Below are positions 28,780-36,468 of a DNA stretch of 64,000 nt, in pieces. This DNA is from Terriglobia bacterium. GTDB taxonomy: Bacteria; Acidobacteriota; Terriglobia; Acidiferrales; UBA7541. The translations under genes were made by a program, and so were the position numbers. How positions within the stretch are numbered: the stretch's first letter is position 1; every line of letters begins with the position of its first letter. Under the pieces are notes generated by a model. The model searched no databases. It saw only the letters and a list, made by a program, of their open reading frames with translations, and was not told the DNA's origin. The stretch is from assembly GCA_020073375.1 (NCBI GenBank), contig JAIQFG010000015.1:1-64000 (forward strand), in the 5' to 3' direction.

Positions 28780-29618
28780 GAGAACGCCCCCAGCGCGTAG
28801 GCTTCAATCGCCGCGGCCACGCCGCCTTCTCCGTTGGTGAGTGTCTCGCGCCAGCCCCGCGATTTCAGTTCCGGCACGCTGTTGCCCATCACCACGGCAA
28901 GCCCCGCGTAGTGCAGCATCTCAAGGTCGTTGTGATTATCGCCGATGGCCATGACGTCTTCGCGCGACCATCCCCGCCGCCCCACCCACTCGGCCAGCGT
29001 GGAACCTTTCGAGCAGCCAGCAGGAATCACATCCACCATTCCGAAATCGCGATTCTGGTAAATGGTGGCCGCGAGCGAATATTCGGAACGCAGCGGCGAC
29101 CCGGCGAGCACCGATTCCACGGCCCTGGCCCGCTCCACCGATCCGGTGAACATGATCTGGATCGGATCTTCCGTCAGGCATTTGTACAGCGGAGACATCT
29201 GGGAAATGAATTCGCGGTTGCGCGCAAAATAGGGGCCTCGCAGTGGATCTTCCCAGTCGATGCGCTCGAAGATCAACTGGTTTTCGCGCGGCCGGTCAAA
29301 GCAGACCGAGGGCATTTCCCGGAATTCGGACGTCATGTCCAGAACGCGCCGCGCCACGCCGCGCGGCAGCAGGCGCACCATCTGCGTTTCTCCGGCACTC
29401 GACTTCACCAGCGCCCCGTTATTCACGATCATGGTCAGAGGGCAGGGAAATTGCCGCGCTATGGGCATGGCGAAGTCGTACCGCCGCCCGGTCACCAGCG
29501 CGATTTCAATCCCGCGCGCGGAGGCCTCCGCCACGGCCCGCCGGTTGCTCTCGGGCAGCCGGGAATGGTCGTCGAGCAGTGTGCCGTCAATATCCAGCGC
29601 TATAAGGCGTACTGGCAT
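28776..29618 (-). CDS. Cof-type HAD phosphatase
   Basis: 280 residues. HAD motif I LDIDGTLLDD with nucleophile D, motif II VNNGAL/VTGR region, motif III Lys in the GCSKGS segment (with the Cof-type signature) and motif IV GDNHNDLEML. The large cap domain between is type C2B, as in YbiV/YidA-type sugar-phosphate or flavin-phosphate phosphatases. The substrate cannot be told. Confidence 0.88.
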   Translation of the reverse strand: MPVRLIALDIDGTLLDDHSRLPESNRRAVAEASARGIEIALVTGRRYDFAMPIARQFPCPLTMIVNNGALVKSSAGETQMVRLLPRGVARRVLDMTSEFREMPSVCFDRPRENQLIFERIDWEDPLRGPYFARNREFISQMSPLYKCLTEDPIQIMFTGSVERARAVESVLAGSPLRSEYSLAATIYQNRDFGMVDVIPAGCSKGSTLAEWVGRRGWSREDVMAIGDNHNDLEMLHYAGLAVVMGNSVPELKSRGWRETLTNGEGGVAAAIEAYALGAFS

Positions 29619-29812
29619 CTAGTTATTTTACCGCGACCTGCCTCCCAGCGGCCAGTTTCCTGAAGTACAGGTGATGCTATAGCCTAAACGCGGGCCAGGT
29701 TCAGCGGATCGAGGCTTCCGGTCCGGCGGTCGCCACACCTGGTGCCAGGGGTTCAACCCTTGAAACGGATGCTCCGGCAACATGAACAAAACACGTTGGT
29801 TAGCTGTTTTTC

Positions 29813-29892
29813 GTCATTCCGAGCGAAGCGAGGAATCTCTCTTCGATCTGAGTCCAATGCCGGAGGGATTCCTCGCTTCGCTCGGAATAACG
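29813..29892. repeat. inverted repeat, family F (F1)
   Basis: CATTCCGAGCGAAGCGAGGA on the left and its inverse TCCTCGCTTCGCTCGGAAT on the right around a 30-base centre. A diverged relative is at 61604. It lacks the GTAG/CTAC feet of families A-E. The rest of the 29619-29914 gap holds nothing recognisable. Confidence 0.8.
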
Positions 29893-29914
29893 CACTTTTC
29901 TATGATCCGCGGAA

Positions 29915-30340
29915 TCAGGACCCGGAGCGAAACAGGTGGAACAGCCTCGAGAGGAACGAGGGAGTTTCCGGCGGAGGCACCTGGGCCACCGCGCGCTGTG
30001 AGGGGCCGCTCTCATGCCCGCGCGCATCCACCGCGATCACATAGTAGGAGTAGGTTCGCCCGGCTTCCACGGTCATATCCTGAAATTGGGTCTCGATGAG
30101 CGGTTTTGGATTCAGCTTCACGGCGACGGGCCCTGGGATGGAATCGCGGAACACGTTATAGCCCGCCACGCTCGGAGCTGGCCCGGGCGTCCAGACAACT
30201 GTGACCGAATGCGGTTTGGCATGCGCCTCGATCTGGGCGTCCCGCCGAGAGCCGCCGCACCCGCCCAGAAAACAAACCAGCGCGGCGAACAGAAATCCGC
30301 CATGCCGAATGATTGTTGGTCGTCGAGAATCGTTTTTCAT
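29915..30340 (-). CDS. small lipoprotein with fibronectin type III-like domain
   Basis: 141 residues from ATG 30340 (the frame opens at 30385). Signal peptide with lipobox LGGC, so the mature protein is anchored by Cys near residue 28. One FnIII-like domain follows (SVTVVWTPGPAPSVAGYNVFRD... RTYSYYVIAVDARGHESGPS), then a short basic tail. It may bind polymers or proteins at the cell surface; no enzyme motif is seen. Confidence 0.72.
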   Translation of the reverse strand: MKNDSRRPTIIRHGGFLFAALVCFLGGCGGSRRDAQIEAHAKPHSVTVVWTPGPAPSVAGYNVFRDSIPGPVAVKLNPKPLIETQFQDMTVEAGRTYSYYVIAVDARGHESGPSQRAVAQVPPPETPSFLSRLFHLFRSGS

Positions 30341-30372
30341 GGAAGCGGCAGCGAGGATTATACACGCGCCAT

Positions 30373-30423
30373 GCAGCACAGCCACTCTTTACCCCGAGCC
30401 CATTGAGGGGCTGGCTGTGCTAC
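30373..30423. repeat. family E palindrome (E2), compact
   Basis: GCAG plus CACAGCCACTC on the left and GCTGGCTGTG plus CTAC on the right, with an inner dyad CCCCGAGCCC/GAGGGGCT in the loop. It ends eight bases from the CCA end of the tRNA-Ala gene. A near copy lies at 34756-34804. Confidence 0.8.
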
Positions 30424-30430
30424 AAAAAAC

Positions 30431-30504
30431 TGGTGGAGGCTACGGGAATCGAACCCGTGTCTGTTCGTTGCGAACGAACTATTCTCCCGCTGAACTAAGC
30501 CCCC
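30431..30504 (-). tRNA. tRNA-Ala (anticodon CGC)
   Basis: The minus strand reads GGGGGCT (acceptor), D-arm, anticodon stem GTTCG/CGAAC around loop TTCGCAA (anticodon CGC), T-arm CGGGT TCGATTC CCG, acceptor AGCCTCC and an encoded ACCA end. All arms pair. The acceptor contains the G3-U70 wobble pair that is the identity mark for alanine. It decodes GCG. A single gene between the FnIII lipoprotein and ctpA, in the same direction. Confidence 0.96.
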
Positions 30505-30594
30505 GGTTTGTGGAAGAGATTTTAGCAGGGCGCGGCGCAGATTCCAAACGCGCCGCGGCAAAAGCATCATGGAAGTTGCGAGGGTTGCGAAAAT

Positions 30595-32208
30595 TTATTG
30601 CTGCTGCATGCCGGCGCCGCCCGAGCGCTGCGCCACGACCTTGCGCGCATTGTCGTACAACGCCCGCGCCTGCGGCAGCGATTCCACGGCCTTCTGCAGC
30701 TGCGCGTCGTCTTCCAGGTCGACCTTGTAGCCTTCGGTCAGCCCGAACACGGAGATGAACGCTTCCTTCTTGATCTCGCGCTTGATCCATCCGAGATTGT
30801 CTGCGATGTCGGTGTCCGTGTACGGAACCTTTTCGCGGTTCAGGTATTTCGTGAAGCTCTTCATCACATTCTCGTCAACCGTAAAGTCCTTGGTCACTTC
30901 CGGCTTCGATCCCAGGAAATAGGTGGTAAATCCGCCGACGCCGCCCTGGTAGGCGAAGAACACGTTGCGGCGCAGCAGAGACTCCTGGAACGGATCGAGC
31001 TTGGAGGGCTCGACCGGCACGTCCGGCGTGATCCCGCCGCCGCCGGTTACCTGGCGCCCGCTATCGGTCAGCTTCACTTCGGTCGGCGCGGGGTTCTTGT
31101 GGTTGTACAGATAGTCGTACAGGGAAGTGTCCTTGTAATCGCGCTGGATCAGCCGCCCGCTCGGCGTGTAGTAACGAGCGGTGGTCAGCGCCAGCCCCGT
31201 GTTCTCACTCAGTCCGGACACGGTCTGCACCAGGCCCTTGCCGAAACTCTGTTCGCCCACGACCAGCCCGCGGTCGTGATCCTGAATCGCCCCCGTTACG
31301 ATTTCCGAAGCCGACGCCGAGCCGCCGTTGACGATCACGACCAGCGGCACGGTCACGCCGCGGTTGCCGCGCACCGCATAGTAGCGCCGCTCCTGCGACG
31401 CCCGCCCGTGGTGCGATACGATCAGCTGGTTCTTGTCCAGGAACATGTCGGAAACCGCCACGGCTTCATTCAACAAGCCGCCGGGATTTCCGCGCAGGTC
31501 CAGCACCAGCCCGTCGAGCTTGGTGGCATCGAGTTGCTTGAGCGCCTCGGAAAGCTCCGGGTCCGTGGTCTCGTTAAATCCGGAAAGCTTGATGTAGCCG
31601 ATATCGGGCTTCAGCAAAAACGCAATGTCCACCGAGCGCTTGGGAATTTCATCGCGTGTTACCGTGAAATTCAAATTGTCGTCATACCCCACGCGCTGCA
31701 TGGTGATGTGGACGACCGTGCCCTTGGGGCCCTTCAGCATGTCGGCGACTTCCGATGTGCTCAGCCCTTCGGCGCTCTTGCCGTCCACGGCAAAAATCTT
31801 GTCACCTGGGCGAACCCCGGCGCGGAACGCAGGGGCGCCAGGCATCGGCGCCAGCACGTACGTGAAATTTTCCTTGGGAACGATGGTCATGCCCACGCCG
31901 TAATACCGGCCGCGCTGATCTTCGCGCAGGTTGGCGTAGGCCCGAGGATCGAAGAAACTCGAGTGCGGATCGAGCACGCGCAGCATTCCGGGGATCGCGC
32001 CCGAATACAGCGCATGATCGGGATCCACCGGCGTGGCGTAGTTTTTCTGGACCACGGAAAGCACGCGCGTGAAGGATTTAACCGAGTCCTCCAGCGTGTT
32101 GACGTCCGAGGACGTTGCGCGGACCGAGGGGCCATAAATCCCGCCCAGCACCGCGGAGACGACCAAAACCGTTACGACGAGCAGCGCTCCACGCCTCTCA
32201 CCCTGCAT
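30595..32208 (-). CDS. ctpA: C-terminal processing protease, S41 family
   Basis: 537 residues from ATG 32208 (GAGG five bases upstream; ATG 32232 would leave only about nine bases after the promoter). Signal anchor (ALLVVTVLVVSAVLGGIYG), N-terminal helices, a PDZ domain (GVGMTIVPKENF... GVRPGDKIFAVDG) and the S41 core. The catalytic Ser is in VNGGSASASEI and the Lys in SFGKGLVQ. The C-terminal 140 residues are extra helical sequence. It trims periplasmic proteins. A promoter with TATACT lies 40 bases upstream and is divergent from the tat genes. Confidence 0.92.
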   Translation of the reverse strand: MQGERRGALLVVTVLVVSAVLGGIYGPSVRATSSDVNTLEDSVKSFTRVLSVVQKNYATPVDPDHALYSGAIPGMLRVLDPHSSFFDPRAYANLREDQRGRYYGVGMTIVPKENFTYVLAPMPGAPAFRAGVRPGDKIFAVDGKSAEGLSTSEVADMLKGPKGTVVHITMQRVGYDDNLNFTVTRDEIPKRSVDIAFLLKPDIGYIKLSGFNETTDPELSEALKQLDATKLDGLVLDLRGNPGGLLNEAVAVSDMFLDKNQLIVSHHGRASQERRYYAVRGNRGVTVPLVVIVNGGSASASEIVTGAIQDHDRGLVVGEQSFGKGLVQTVSGLSENTGLALTTARYYTPSGRLIQRDYKDTSLYDYLYNHKNPAPTEVKLTDSGRQVTGGGGITPDVPVEPSKLDPFQESLLRRNVFFAYQGGVGGFTTYFLGSKPEVTKDFTVDENVMKSFTKYLNREKVPYTDTDIADNLGWIKREIKKEAFISVFGLTEGYKVDLEDDAQLQKAVESLPQARALYDNARKVVAQRSGGAGMQQQ

Positions 32209-32247
32209 CTCGTCCTCGCTTTCCCGTGCCATACCACAATTCACGAT

Positions 32248-32275
32248 AGTATAGCACAGAGCCCTGAATTGACAC
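32248..32275 (-). promoter_or_regulatory. sigma-70 promoter of ctpA-type gene
   Basis: On the minus strand: -35 GTGTCA (32270-32275), 16-base spacer, -10 TATACT (32248-32253). Predicted start near 32241, which supports ATG 32208 as the protein start. The -35 box lies on top of the -35 box of the opposite tat promoter. Confidence 0.7.
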
Positions 32276-32297
32276 CCCTTGCGGTGTCCACTATGAT
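32269..32297 (+). promoter_or_regulatory. sigma-70 promoter of tatA-tatC
   Basis: Consensus -35 TTGACA (32269-32274), 17-base spacer, -10 TATGAT (32292-32297). Predicted start near 32304, leaving a leader of about 100 bases before tatA. It is the best sigma-70 match noticed in the window. Confidence 0.82.
32271..32288. promoter_or_regulatory. inverted repeat between tat -35 and -10
   Basis: GACACC-N6-GGTGTC, a perfect six-base dyad overlapping both -35 boxes of the divergent promoters. The position is that of an operator for a dimeric regulator; the regulator is unknown. Confidence 0.5.
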
Positions 32298-32405
32298 TCC
32301 AGCTGAGCATCAGCCTGAGCACGAGGGCCGGTTCCGGGGATTTTTCCGCCTGAGGGATCGCGGAAACCATCCGCGCGGGAACCAAAAAGGCATAGAGTAC
32401 TACCC

Positions 32406-32816
32406 ATGTTAAGCTTCCCGCATTTGGTCGTCCTATTCGTCATTGCCCTGGTGATTTTCGGGCCCCAGAAGCTGCCGGAGCTGGCGCGCATGTTGGGCAA
32501 GGCGACCGCGGAATTTCGCAAAATGACCAACGATTTCCGCTACGCCCTGGAGGACGAAGTGCGCGAACTGGAGCGCCAGACCCGCATTCGCGAGGAGGAA
32601 GCTGCGGCTGCGGCGCGCGCCGCTCAGCCTGCCGCCCTGCCGCCTCCGGTGGCTCCGGAAGGCACCGTGGAACACGGCGGTCCGGCGATGCAGGAACTGG
32701 GGCACGTGCTCCCGGAAGCAGCGCCCGCGCCGGCTCCGGAAACCGCTCCAGAAACTCCACAACACGCCGTGACCGCTCCGGACGAGAATCCCTCTGATGG
32801 CCACACCGGTGTCTGA
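32406..32816 (+). CDS. tatA: Tat translocase TatA/TatB-type subunit
   Basis: 136 residues. One N-terminal helix (SFPHLVVLFVIALVIF), the FGPQKLPEL hinge, an amphipathic helix (ARMLGKATAEFRKMTNDFR), an acidic coiled stretch and a Pro/Ala/Glu-rich tail. FGP with a long tail leans to TatB; many acidobacteria have just TatA-like and TatC proteins, so the A/B label is open. The last 20 bases overlap tatC. Confidence 0.88.
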   Translation: MLSFPHLVVLFVIALVIFGPQKLPELARMLGKATAEFRKMTNDFRYALEDEVRELERQTRIREEEAAAAARAAQPAALPPPVAPEGTVEHGGPAMQELGHVLPEAAPAPAPETAPETPQHAVTAPDENPSDGHTGV

Positions 32817-33606
32817 GCCCTCCACAACCGCGCCTGAGCAGGAACCGGGCGGCAAGATGTCGTTTTTCGAGCACCTGGTCGATCTGCGCAAGCGCCTGAT
32901 CAATTCGGCCGCGGCCATCGCCATCGGCGCTTTCATCGGCGTCAGTATCTCGCAAAAAGTGATCGGCTTTATTTCGAGGCCCATGCAGGAGGCCCTGCGC
33001 CGCCAGCATCTGGACGACAAGCTGATCTACACCAGTCCTGCCGGACTCATCAACATCATCATCACGTTCGGCATCTACATCGGAGTGGTGCTGGCCGCGC
33101 CGTATGTTTTATATCAAGTGTGGCTCTTCATCGCGCCCGGCCTGTACAAGCACGAACGCAAGGCAGTGAGCACGTTTATTTTTTCCTCCTTGTTCCTGTT
33201 TCTGGCGGGCATTTCGTTCGGCTATTTCATCATGCTGCCGTACATGCTGGATTTTTTGACCAGCTTTCAGGGCCCGTTCAAACCGCTGATCAGTATCAAC
33301 GAGTATTTCGATTTTATTTTTATCGTCCTGCTCGGACTGGGCGTGATTTTTGAATTGCCCGTCCTGATTTTCTTCCTGGCGCTGTTCAACATCGTGACGC
33401 CGAAATTCCTGTGGAAGAATCTGCGCTATGCCATCCTGATCATCGCGATTATTGCCGCGATCGTCACGCCCACGCCGGACGCCACCACCATGCTGGTGTT
33501 TATGGCGCCCATGGTCATCCTCTACTTTGTGGGGATCGGCGTCGCCGCCATGGTCGTCCGCAATAAAGCCAAGCAGGCGGCTGTCGCGAATCAGGGGGCG
33601 CGCTGA
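32797..33606 (+). CDS. tatC: Tat translocase subunit TatC
   Basis: 269 residues, six helices. Conserved FFEHLVDLRKRLINSA at the N-terminus (the twin-Arg signal site), FxxPL region, APYVLYQVWLFIAPGLYKHERK and GIxFGYFIMLPYMLDF. It recognises folded exported proteins with twin-arginine signals. Overlaps tatA by 20 bases and shares one base (TGATG) with the following lipoprotein gene, so all three are one transcript. Confidence 0.95.
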   Translation: MATPVSEPSTTAPEQEPGGKMSFFEHLVDLRKRLINSAAAIAIGAFIGVSISQKVIGFISRPMQEALRRQHLDDKLIYTSPAGLINIIITFGIYIGVVLAAPYVLYQVWLFIAPGLYKHERKAVSTFIFSSLFLFLAGISFGYFIMLPYMLDFLTSFQGPFKPLISINEYFDFIFIVLLGLGVIFELPVLIFFLALFNIVTPKFLWKNLRYAILIIAIIAAIVTPTPDATTMLVFMAPMVILYFVGIGVAAMVVRNKAKQAAVANQGAR

Positions 33607-34586
33607 TGCGTTTGCGAAAAGTTCGTGCCGGCCTGGGCGCGACGATCGCCGCGATTTTATTTCTCGCCGCGTGCGGCCATTCCTCTCCGTCCACGGACGC
33701 GGCCCAGGGCGCCTCGGCTCCGCCACCTGCGCCCGCCTTTCCGCCCGCGCCTCCCGCCGATACCACCGGGGGATTTGACGGCGCGCGCGCCTACGAGCAC
33801 GTCAAGCAGCTCGTGGCCATCGGCCCGCACTCGGCCGGCACCGAAGGCATTCGCCGCGCGCAGGCCTACATCATCGGACAACTGAAGAGTTTCGGCTGCG
33901 CCGTGGAAGAGCAGGATTTTCACGCCGACACGCCCATCGGGGACGTCGCCATGAAAAACATCGTGGCCAAGGCCCCCTCGACCAGCCCCAACATCGTCAT
34001 TTATGCCTCGCACTACGATTCCAAGAGGCTTGATAATTTTGTCGGCGCAAATGACGGCGGATCCAGCTCGGGCGTGCTGCTCGAATTGGCGCGGTCGCTC
34101 TGCGCCCGCAAAAACGGCGTGGCCGTCTGGCTGATATTTTTCGACGGCGAGGAAGCGTTCAATTTCAATTGGGCGGACCCCGACCACACCTACGGCAGCG
34201 GTGAAATGGCCGCGCGCCTATCGCTTTCCGGCGAACTGCACCGCGTGAAGGCCTTGATCCTGGTCGACATGGTCGGCCCCACGAATCCTCTCTACCGCCG
34301 CGAATCGAATTCCACCCCGTGGCTCACCGAACTGGTCTGGTCCACGGCGGCGCGCCTCGGTTACGGCAAGATATTCGACAACAGCATGAACGCCATCGAG
34401 GACGACCACATCCCATTCCTGCAGCGCGACGTCCCGTCCACCGACATTATCGATTTCGAGAGCCCCGTGATGGAGTACTGGCACAACACCAAGGACACGC
34501 TGGACAAGATAGACCCCCGCACCCTGGCCGTCACCGGCCACGTCCTGATCGCCACAGTCCCCGAACTGGAAAAAAAGTTCAAGTAG
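33606..34586 (+). CDS. M28-fold lipoprotein resembling animal-type glutaminyl cyclase
   Basis: 326 residues. Lipobox LFLAAC (C23) after a short signal, Pro-rich spacer to about 55, then an M28 fold. Motifs match the animal/Bacteroidetes type of glutaminyl-peptide cyclotransferase: SHYDSK (136-140 region), GANDGG (zinc Asp near 150), LIFFDGEEAF (E182 base, E183 zinc), YGSGEMAA, DDHIPFLQRDVP (266-276) and YWHNTKDTLD (W292, H293). Such enzymes convert N-terminal Gln to pyroglutamate in the periplasm. An aminopeptidase role is the alternative. The stop codon TAG is the GTAG foot of repeat A4. Co-transcribed with tatC. Confidence 0.82.
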   Translation: MRLRKVRAGLGATIAAILFLAACGHSSPSTDAAQGASAPPPAPAFPPAPPADTTGGFDGARAYEHVKQLVAIGPHSAGTEGIRRAQAYIIGQLKSFGCAVEEQDFHADTPIGDVAMKNIVAKAPSTSPNIVIYASHYDSKRLDNFVGANDGGSSSGVLLELARSLCARKNGVAVWLIFFDGEEAFNFNWADPDHTYGSGEMAARLSLSGELHRVKALILVDMVGPTNPLYRRESNSTPWLTELVWSTAARLGYGKIFDNSMNAIEDDHIPFLQRDVPSTDIIDFESPVMEYWHNTKDTLDKIDPRTLAVTGHVLIATVPELEKKFK

Positions 34587-34834
34587 GACAGGCTTCAGCC
34601 TGTCGGTTTTGAATTCCAGTTGAGCAATTATCAAACGGTGAGAAGAGATTTCAGTAGCGCAGCCACTCATTGTCCTGAGTTCGTGCGAAGGGCCGGGTGT
34701 AAGGGGTTTTGCGATTCATTGTTTGGAATATGCCGCACCCACACTCTACAGACCCGCACAGCCAGCCCCTCGCAGGGGTTCGGGACAAAGAGTGGCTGTG
34801 CTACGCAACCCCGACAGGCTGAAGCCTGTCCTAC
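34583..34834. repeat. family A doublet (A4) split by a family E element
   Basis: Left A unit GTAG plus GACAGGCTTCAGCCTGTC at 34583-34604, right A unit GACAGGCTGAAGCCTGTC plus CTAC at 34813-34834. Between them lies a family E block (34654-34804) with its own GTAG and CTAC. Its left foot holds the stop of the M28 gene, and its right foot holds the stop of the minus-strand membrane gene. Confidence 0.85.
34654..34804. repeat. family E element (E3) nested in A4
   Basis: GTAGCGCAGCCACTC on the left, GAGTGGCTGTGCTAC on the right, and an internal compact copy at 34756-34804 that resembles E2 (CACAGCCAGCCCCTC...GTGGCTGTGCTAC). Confidence 0.75.
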
Positions 34835-35100
34835 CAAACACTCCGCTTCACCGAAACCACACCGAGAATCACACTGCAATAAAACCCCCAATTCACCACG
34901 AACATGAGCGCGTAACCAAGCGTGGCATCAAACCGGTGCAGCAGCGACGCCTGCATCCAGTTCGCAATCACCACGCCCGGCAGTCCAAACACGCCAGCCC
35001 AAATCCCCGGCCCAGAATGCAGTCCATATGTGCGCGCAATAAATGCCAGAGCCACAGTCCAGGCAACCGCCAACCCCAGCGCCGATAGAATAATTTTCAT
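34831..35100 (-). CDS. small hydrophobic membrane protein
   Basis: 89 residues from ATG 35100, with GGAGG nine bases upstream. Three likely helices (IILSALGLAVAWTVALAFIA, IWAGVFGLPGVVIANWM, LGYALMFVVNWGFYCSVIL). No family recognised. The TAG stop is the CTAC foot of repeat A4 read on the minus strand. The good ribosome site makes it a believable gene. Confidence 0.65.
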   Translation of the reverse strand: MKIILSALGLAVAWTVALAFIARTYGLHSGPGIWAGVFGLPGVVIANWMQASLLHRFDATLGYALMFVVNWGFYCSVILGVVSVKRSVW

Positions 35101-35146
35101 GAAGAAACCCCTCCAGCATATCCGAAAAGATAGCCGCAACCCGATT

Positions 35147-35226
35147 GTAGGACAGACACTCTTGTCTGTCCGGTTTTGTGCGCACCGGCGAAAATCCAAA
35201 CCGGACAGGCAAGAGTGTCTATCCCA
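35147..35226. repeat. family D palindrome doublet (D1)
   Basis: GTAG plus GACAGACACTCTTGTCTGTC, spacer, then CCGGACAGGCAAGAGTGTCT and a damaged foot (ATCCCAC). Between the small membrane gene and aroB. Confidence 0.85.
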
Positions 35227-35295
35227 CAGGGCCCCCCATTCCTAATCATCCGTGGTTTTCCTCGGCCTGCCCGCCAACTGTGTTACATTTTTCTG

Positions 35296-35317
35296 GCGGG
35301 CTACAAGTGTAGCCCGC
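35296..35317 (+). promoter_or_regulatory. perfect stem-loop in the aroB leader
   Basis: GCGGGCTAC-AAGT-GTAGCCCGC: nine perfect pairs and a four-base loop, ending 32 bases before the aroB ATG, with no T-run. It could be a leader hairpin or a worn repeat unit (it has CTAC and GTAG inside, in inverted order). Confidence 0.5.
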
Positions 35318-35349
35318 ACCCGTTTCATTGGCGGAAATTGCGACCCGAA

Positions 35350-36468
35350 ATGAAAAAAGTCAGTGTGCGAGCGGCAAAAGGGAAGTACGACGTAATTGTG
35401 GGCCGGGGCGCGCTCGGTCAACTTCCGCGAGCGACTGCAAAACTCGGGAAGAATAAGGCAGTCTTCGTCATCTCCTCCCCGCGCGTCTGGCGCCATCACG
35501 GCTCGCGCATTGAAAGACTCCTGGGCGCTGCGAGACGCAAAACAATTCTGATGAACGACGCCGAAACGGCGAAAAATCTCTCCACCGTCGAGCGCGCCTG
35601 CCGCGACCTGGTCCGTGCCGGGGCCGACCGCCGCACTCTGATCGTCGCCGTGGGAGGCGGGGTCGTCGGTGACGTCGCCGGATATGTCGCGGCGAGTTAC
35701 GCGCGCGGCATCGGCCTGATCCATATCCCCACAACGGTCGTCGCGCAGGTCGATAGCGCGCTCGGCGGAAAAACCGGAGTAAATCTCCCGGAAGGAAAAA
35801 ACCTAGTCGGCGCATTTTATCCCCCGCAAGCCGTACTGGCCGATCCGGACCTGCTCGCCACACTCCCCCCGCGGGAATTTCGCTCGGGGATTTATGAAAT
35901 TATCAAATACGGCGTGATCGGCGACGTGAAGCTGTTTGAATTTCTGGAAAAAAAGATGGAGAGCCTGCTGCGCCGCGATCCCGCCGCCCTGCAATTCGCG
36001 ATCGAGCGCTCGGTCGCTCAAAAAGCGCGCGTCGTTTCCGAGGACGAACATGAATCCGGCCTGCGCGAGATCCTGAACTACGGCCATACGTTCGCCCACG
36101 CCCTGGAAAGCGCAACGCGCTACCGCAAATACCTGCACGGCGAGGCCGTGGGCTGGGGCATGATCGCCGCCGCAAAACTCGCCCTCGCGGAGGGTTTGCT
36201 ATCGGGGCGCGACGCGGAACGCGTGATCCAAATGACCCGTTCGGTCGGCCCGCTTCCGGCGTGGCCTGCCGTAGCGCCCTCGCGCCTGGCCGCCGCCATG
36301 CAGGCCGACAAGAAAACGCGCGCCGGCCGCCTGCGTTTTGTCCTGCCCGAACGCATCGGCAAAGTCCGCTGCGGCGTCGAGGTTTCCCCGGAAAATCTTC
36401 TGCGCGTTTTGCGCGAGTGCGCCGCCCCGCAATCCGCAATGCGGCGCCGCGCGGGCCGCTCGCAATGA
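35350..36468 (+). CDS. aroB: 3-dehydroquinate synthase
   Basis: 372 residues from ATG 35350; the longer open frame passes through repeat D1. NAD-binding GGGVVGDVAGYVAASYARGI, then IPTTVVAQVDSALGGKTG, NLPEGKNLVGAFYPP, and zinc ligands in EIIKYG and NYGHTFAHALE and HGEAVGWGM. Converts DAHP to 3-dehydroquinate in the shikimate pathway. The C-terminus has about 25 extra residues rich in Arg. Overlaps ubiE by four bases (ATGA). Confidence 0.95.
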   Translation: MKKVSVRAAKGKYDVIVGRGALGQLPRATAKLGKNKAVFVISSPRVWRHHGSRIERLLGAARRKTILMNDAETAKNLSTVERACRDLVRAGADRRTLIVAVGGGVVGDVAGYVAASYARGIGLIHIPTTVVAQVDSALGGKTGVNLPEGKNLVGAFYPPQAVLADPDLLATLPPREFRSGIYEIIKYGVIGDVKLFEFLEKKMESLLRRDPAALQFAIERSVAQKARVVSEDEHESGLREILNYGHTFAHALESATRYRKYLHGEAVGWGMIAAAKLALAEGLLSGRDAERVIQMTRSVGPLPAWPAVAPSRLAAAMQADKKTRAGRLRFVLPERIGKVRCGVEVSPENLLRVLRECAAPQSAMRRRAGRSQ

